DNA of 64,000 nt from NCBI GenBank assembly GCA_017562135.1, contig QEYB01000368.1:310001-374000 (forward strand), in the 5' to 3' direction. Positions within the stretch are counted from its first letter, which is position 1; each line of letters opens with the position of its first letter. The DNA comes from Dipylidium caninum. Taxonomy: Eukaryota > Platyhelminthes > Cestoda > Cyclophyllidea > Dipylidiidae. Shown in pieces: positions 61,601-64,000 of this stretch. Under the pieces are notes generated by a model, which was given only the letters and a program-made list of their open reading frames with translations, had not been told where the DNA came from and did not search any database. The translations under genes were made by a program, and so were the position numbers.

Positions 61601-63943
61601 TATTACAAGCTGCAATTACCCTGATTCATGTTATCTTCGAACAAAAATGGAGCCACAGCTATTTTCCGCATTAGGAAGGGGAACAATGACGCAGTGTTTC
61701 CCAAGACTATTGAATGACGTTGATGTTACGCCAAGTGTATATGTTATCGGACACATACGACCTCGTGAGCCAGAAGTGAAGTGTGTTAATTTATTTGGGC
61801 TGAAGTGTGATCGACTTCGAATCCGAACGATTCCCAACCAGTAGTTCATTAGTTCGATTAACCGTTGGTAGCCATAAAGGGAAGTAAGGCTCCCAATTCT
61901 TTCCGAGAGGGCAACGTTTTGCTCGCACCTAATCGACACTCCACAAAGACCCTCATTTATCCATAACAGACGGTGGGAGAAAAAATAAGTCGAGTACAAA
62001 AGATGCTCCGTGTTAGCGCAATACTAAAAAATGTAATCTTGAAGTGAAAACTTTCAAATTCTTGAATTAATAAATAATGAAATATGTTGGGTACACCTCT
62101 ACTACTCCAGGGTCCAAAATACTGCCGATGCATCAACCTTGATAATTTGTGAGAAATCGAAGGTGCTCGACAAGCTATACCCGATTAGTGGGCACACGAA
62201 TGTAAATATTTACAATCTGGTCTAAAAAGCGGTATTGAGTGGGAAATGGAAGCTTATCAAGAGGTGATTGAAGGAAATTGAAAGGAAGGAATGAATGTGG
62301 AAGGGAACAAGGATAAAAAAGCTTTTAAAAATCATTGGCTGACATCCCCTGTTTGGTAGATGCGTGAATCGAGCCGTTACAAAAGCATAATGTCTATTGC
62401 TTCGACTGACGCTGCCACTGCTTCCACAGAAAGGATGATACACACGCGCAGATATACGCGCCAAGGCAAAAGGCACGGAAAAGTGGAAGGGAATTTTTCG
62501 ACCACTCTCATGAAAACCCATTGCAGGAAGTAGGTAAGTGACAACAATGCATGAGAATATTAGTCTCTTGTTCTAACATGAATGATTTCTATAAGGAAGA
62601 TAGATGTAAAGAGGGCGATTGCTTCAGGAATATATTTCGAAATGACTTTATATATCAAGTAGTCGCCTCGGTGAAGTAGACACGCGGCGCATTGCAAAGC
62701 GTATGATGGAAAGTAGTTGAAGAGACGTCTGATAACACTGGTACGTGTTTACGACCTCATGCATTGCATCAATTTCGTAAATTACTTTTAACATTATGCC
62801 AATCCTTTCAAGCAGCACGCATTCCAATATTTTCCTATCCAAGCATTAATTTTATGAAGCGGAACATTTTCTGGTTGTCTCCAAAGAGATGAATTTGCCC
62901 AGCAAATACGGATCATAGTGAGATGTCTACGGTAGGTGACATGTGGACTTTGCGCAATAAAGTATCATAAGCATTGAAGGCGAAGCACTCACTGGATCCG
63001 AATACCACCCAAAGGCTTAAATACGCATTTATTACGTGAAAATACGCAAGTGAAAAAAAGAATAATGCCACGTTCAGCCGAACAAGTGTTGGAAGGTCAA
63101 GCATTGTAAAAAATTACAATATGAAGCCCAAGTGGTAATACCTTTGCTCAAAGCTCTGGGCGACAAAAAACCTCAATATGTCAACTAATAAACAAATAAG
63201 ACAAATGTAAAGGAGTGTTTAATGTCATTCATCGATGGTAGTAAATAACAACAGTTTAGTGGGAAAAAGGTGAATCGGAGTACATATTTTGCAAATCAAT
63301 TCTTCGAGCAAAGCAAAAAAACTTACATTTACTATAGAGGGAGAGGGCTAAGGAAACAACTGCAGCGGCCATCAAGACTATTAGAGTGACATCCTGCAAG
63401 GCTTCCCACATGAGCTGCAAAAAGGTTTTCGGGGGTTTAGGGGGTATCACATTCGAACCGAAAACCTGAGTTCTTTCCGCTACTTCAACACTATGTACAC
63501 CTAAATAAAATATGGGAAAAGACGTTATGAATTATAGATACAGGGTACAAAATTCGTCGTAGAATCTATGCCTGCGAATCCAAAAAGTTTGCTGAGGTTA
63601 ACCTAGGTAATTATAGACCAAACCAATTGGTCATTAAGTAAAATGCTTGGAAAATTTGATGATATTCACAGCTTAAAATTGGAGAAACACGAAAGACAGG
63701 AAACCTCGTATACAGGCATAAGTAATCTAATGAATTAAACTGGCATAGACAGCGCACAAGGTTCTTACCATTGTTGGGAGACGTTTTTAATCTTTTGCAT
63801 AGCCCATTAACACCATCATATCGTGCTTTTATATATTCTATGGCTTCAAGCCCACGTAGTTGCATCATCTCTTGAAGTTCTGTAGCGGTAACTCCGTACG
63901 ACTTTTGCGCTGTGTCGGAGGTATTTGCCGTATTTGGTGGCAT
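28459..63943 (-). CDS. Plasma-membrane Ca2+-ATPase (PMCA), type IIB P-type ATPase
   Basis: Sixteen constitutive exons, all phase-compatible: 63943-63769, 63500-63327, 59930-59679, 57905-57780, 53754-53461, 52333-52094, 51671-51454, 49864-49625, 47226-46976, 43097-42952, 42615-41915, 40971-40758, 40553-40336, 40170-40063, 39934-39820, 39764-39592. They give 1215 residues, then an alternative last exon: 29160-28459 (1448 residues in all) or 37601-37335 (1303). Landmarks: [18 protein letters not shown] (TM1), GDLLPADGV and [14 protein letters not shown] (actuator), [13 protein letters not shown], a poly-Lys segment, PEGLPLAV (TM4), phosphorylated Asp516 in [15 protein letters not shown] (nucleotide site), [21 protein letters not shown] (TM6 Ca2+ site), [15 protein letters not shown] (start of the calmodulin-binding domain). 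The pump exports cytosolic Ca2+ using ATP. Two introns appear to use GC donors (after exons 3 and 12). Start ATG is the first Met of the open exon; an upstream exon outside the window is possible. Confidence 0.95.
29161..37334 (-). other. Distal part of the PMCA terminal intron (8.2 kb)
   Basis: Between the two alternative last exons. Mostly AT-rich, with a (CA)n run at 33724-33766 and two GC/CpG-rich patches (about 31610-31870 and 36000-36350). Open frames here have no recognisable product. Confidence 0.6.
33724..33766. repeat. (CA)n microsatellite
   Basis: CA run with two CG interruptions, intronic. Confidence 0.9.
37335..37601 (-). CDS. PMCA proximal alternative last exon
   Basis: Open in phase 0 from an AG acceptor (37602-37603) to a TAA stop. 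It adds 88 residues beginning [14 protein letters not shown], then [10 protein letters not shown], and ending in an acidic tail ([13 protein letters not shown]). Used after exon 16, it would replace [11 protein letters not shown] and so truncate the calmodulin-binding helix just after RLQTQ. Its acceptor lacks a normal pyrimidine tract and sits 16 nt past a long (UG)n run. I found no canonical AATAAA just downstream, so its 3' end is unproven. Confidence 0.65.
   Translation of the reverse strand, partial: ATRDHELDHRSDEFMGRVRRFTLSQINTEGMQHPLVLAARRQSVNLSSTGLGEDSRLSSQYRLGGIGSLEEEPEESVDDDVDESEDSR
37602..39591 (-). other. PMCA intron between exon 16 and the proximal last exon
   Basis: Donor GTATTT after RLQTQ. 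Contains TATA/CATA-rich sequence (39403-39432) and the (CA)n run at its 3' end. No gene seen. Confidence 0.6.
37618..37652 (-). repeat. (CA)n microsatellite, (UG)n in PMCA pre-mRNA
   Basis: About 17 CA units on the plus strand. On the transcribed strand this is a UG tract ending 16 nt before the 3' splice site of the proximal last exon. Confidence 0.9.
39765..39819 (-). other. 55-nt PMCA intron 15
   Basis: GTGGCG to CTGCAG. Excision joins LALAPE to [16 protein letters not shown] and keeps the frame into RGLSRLQTQ. Confidence 0.75.
40972..41914 (-). other. PMCA intron 11 (943 nt)
   Basis: Joins VGACFIT to [10 protein letters not shown]. Nothing recognisable inside. The Gln usual between these segments in vertebrates is absent. 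Confidence 0.7.
43098..46975 (-). other. PMCA intron 9 (3.9 kb)
   Basis: AT-rich, with a G-rich patch near 43990-44030. Short open frames on both strands give no recognisable protein. Confidence 0.7.
47227..49624 (-). other. PMCA intron 8 (2.4 kb)
   Basis: Joins TSRVL to [19 protein letters not shown]-rich, nothing recognisable. Confidence 0.7.
49865..51453 (-). other. PMCA intron 7 (1.6 kb)
   Basis: Joins VKKMMK to [15 protein letters not shown]. Contains a CTTC-type repeat at 50800-50828. No gene seen. Confidence 0.75.
50800..50828. repeat. (TTCC)n microsatellite
   Basis: Imperfect TTCC tandem units inside PMCA intron 7. Confidence 0.7.
51672..52093 (-). other. PMCA intron 6 (422 nt)
   Basis: GTAGGT donor, TTTCAG acceptor. 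Joins VIGQVG to TVIAVLTVV. Nothing inside. Confidence 0.75.
52334..53460 (-). other. PMCA intron 5 (1.1 kb)
   Basis: Joins GGSRAG to AIELDRL. Nothing recognisable inside. Confidence 0.7.
53755..57779 (-). other. PMCA intron 4 (4.0 kb)
   Basis: Joins DPMLLSG to [11 protein letters not shown]-rich, with no repeat or second gene identified. Confidence 0.7.
57906..59678 (-). other. PMCA intron 3 (1.8 kb), probable GC-AG intron
   Basis: Only a GC donor (GCACGT) after ATCAAATATG joins ICLIKYG to DLLPADG, which is contiguous across the family. No gene seen inside. Confidence 0.6.
59931..63326 (-). other. PMCA intron 2 (3.4 kb)
   Basis: Joins SLYSK to YSGGNVGG. Holds one possible cassette exon (60095-60175); otherwise AT-rich with nothing recognisable. 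Confidence 0.65.
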
Positions 63944-64000
63944 TTCGATAAATATTCGCAAGTTGAAAGGTTGATAAATTGCGAAGTGAACCAAAAATAT

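Noticed and set aside
1..64000. Mobile elements, CRISPR arrays, integrated viral genes or bacterial operons
   Set aside because: No reverse transcriptase, transposase, integrase or capsid-like frame, no terminal repeats I could confirm, and no regularly spaced repeats. The genes are intron-bearing animal genes.

Overview
The window is eukaryotic nuclear DNA. Its genes are broken by many introns, it carries microsatellites and AATAAA signals, and protein-like stretches join only across GT-AG (occasionally GC-AG) boundaries. Several introns are only 29-45 nt long. Together with the diverged but clearly animal proteins, this suggests a parasitic flatworm, most likely a tapeworm. That placement is an inference from gene architecture; no diagnostic marker such as a spliced-leader gene is present.

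Layout, left to right. (1) 1-795, minus: the 5' part of a DDX20/Gemin3-type DEAD-box helicase, running off the left edge. (2) 1706-7975, minus: a 14-exon LRWD1/ORCA gene (LRR plus WD40, origin-recognition-complex associated) with an unusual N-terminal extension and one apparent 1-nt frameshift. (3) 10234-11029, minus: a complete 14-3-3 gene in three exons joined by two 29-nt introns. (4) 12238-13935, plus: a four-exon nucleotide-sugar (UDP-galactose type) transporter of the SLC35A family. (5) 14714-26258, plus: a five-exon lysosomal beta-mannosidase (GH2), spread out by GC-rich introns. (6) 28459-63943, minus: a plasma-membrane Ca2+-ATPase (PMCA) with 16 constitutive exons and two alternative last exons. 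It fills more than half of the window.

I joined exons by hand, checking phase at each junction. The PMCA (1215 residues before the terminal exon), 14-3-3 (245), transporter (313) and beta-mannosidase (982) models stay in frame throughout. LRWD1 closes only if one base is dropped near 5986.

The genes are unrelated housekeeping or signalling functions: snRNP assembly, replication licensing/heterochromatin, phosphoprotein binding, Golgi sugar import, lysosomal glycan breakdown and calcium export. I see no gene cluster or pathway unit, no transposon ORF, no virus, no CRISPR and no recognisable tRNA or rRNA. The most interesting signals are in gene structure: ultra-short and GC-AG introns, a DDX20 first coding exon that seems to lack its own start codon, and a PMCA alternative last exon whose 3' splice site follows a long (UG)n tract.
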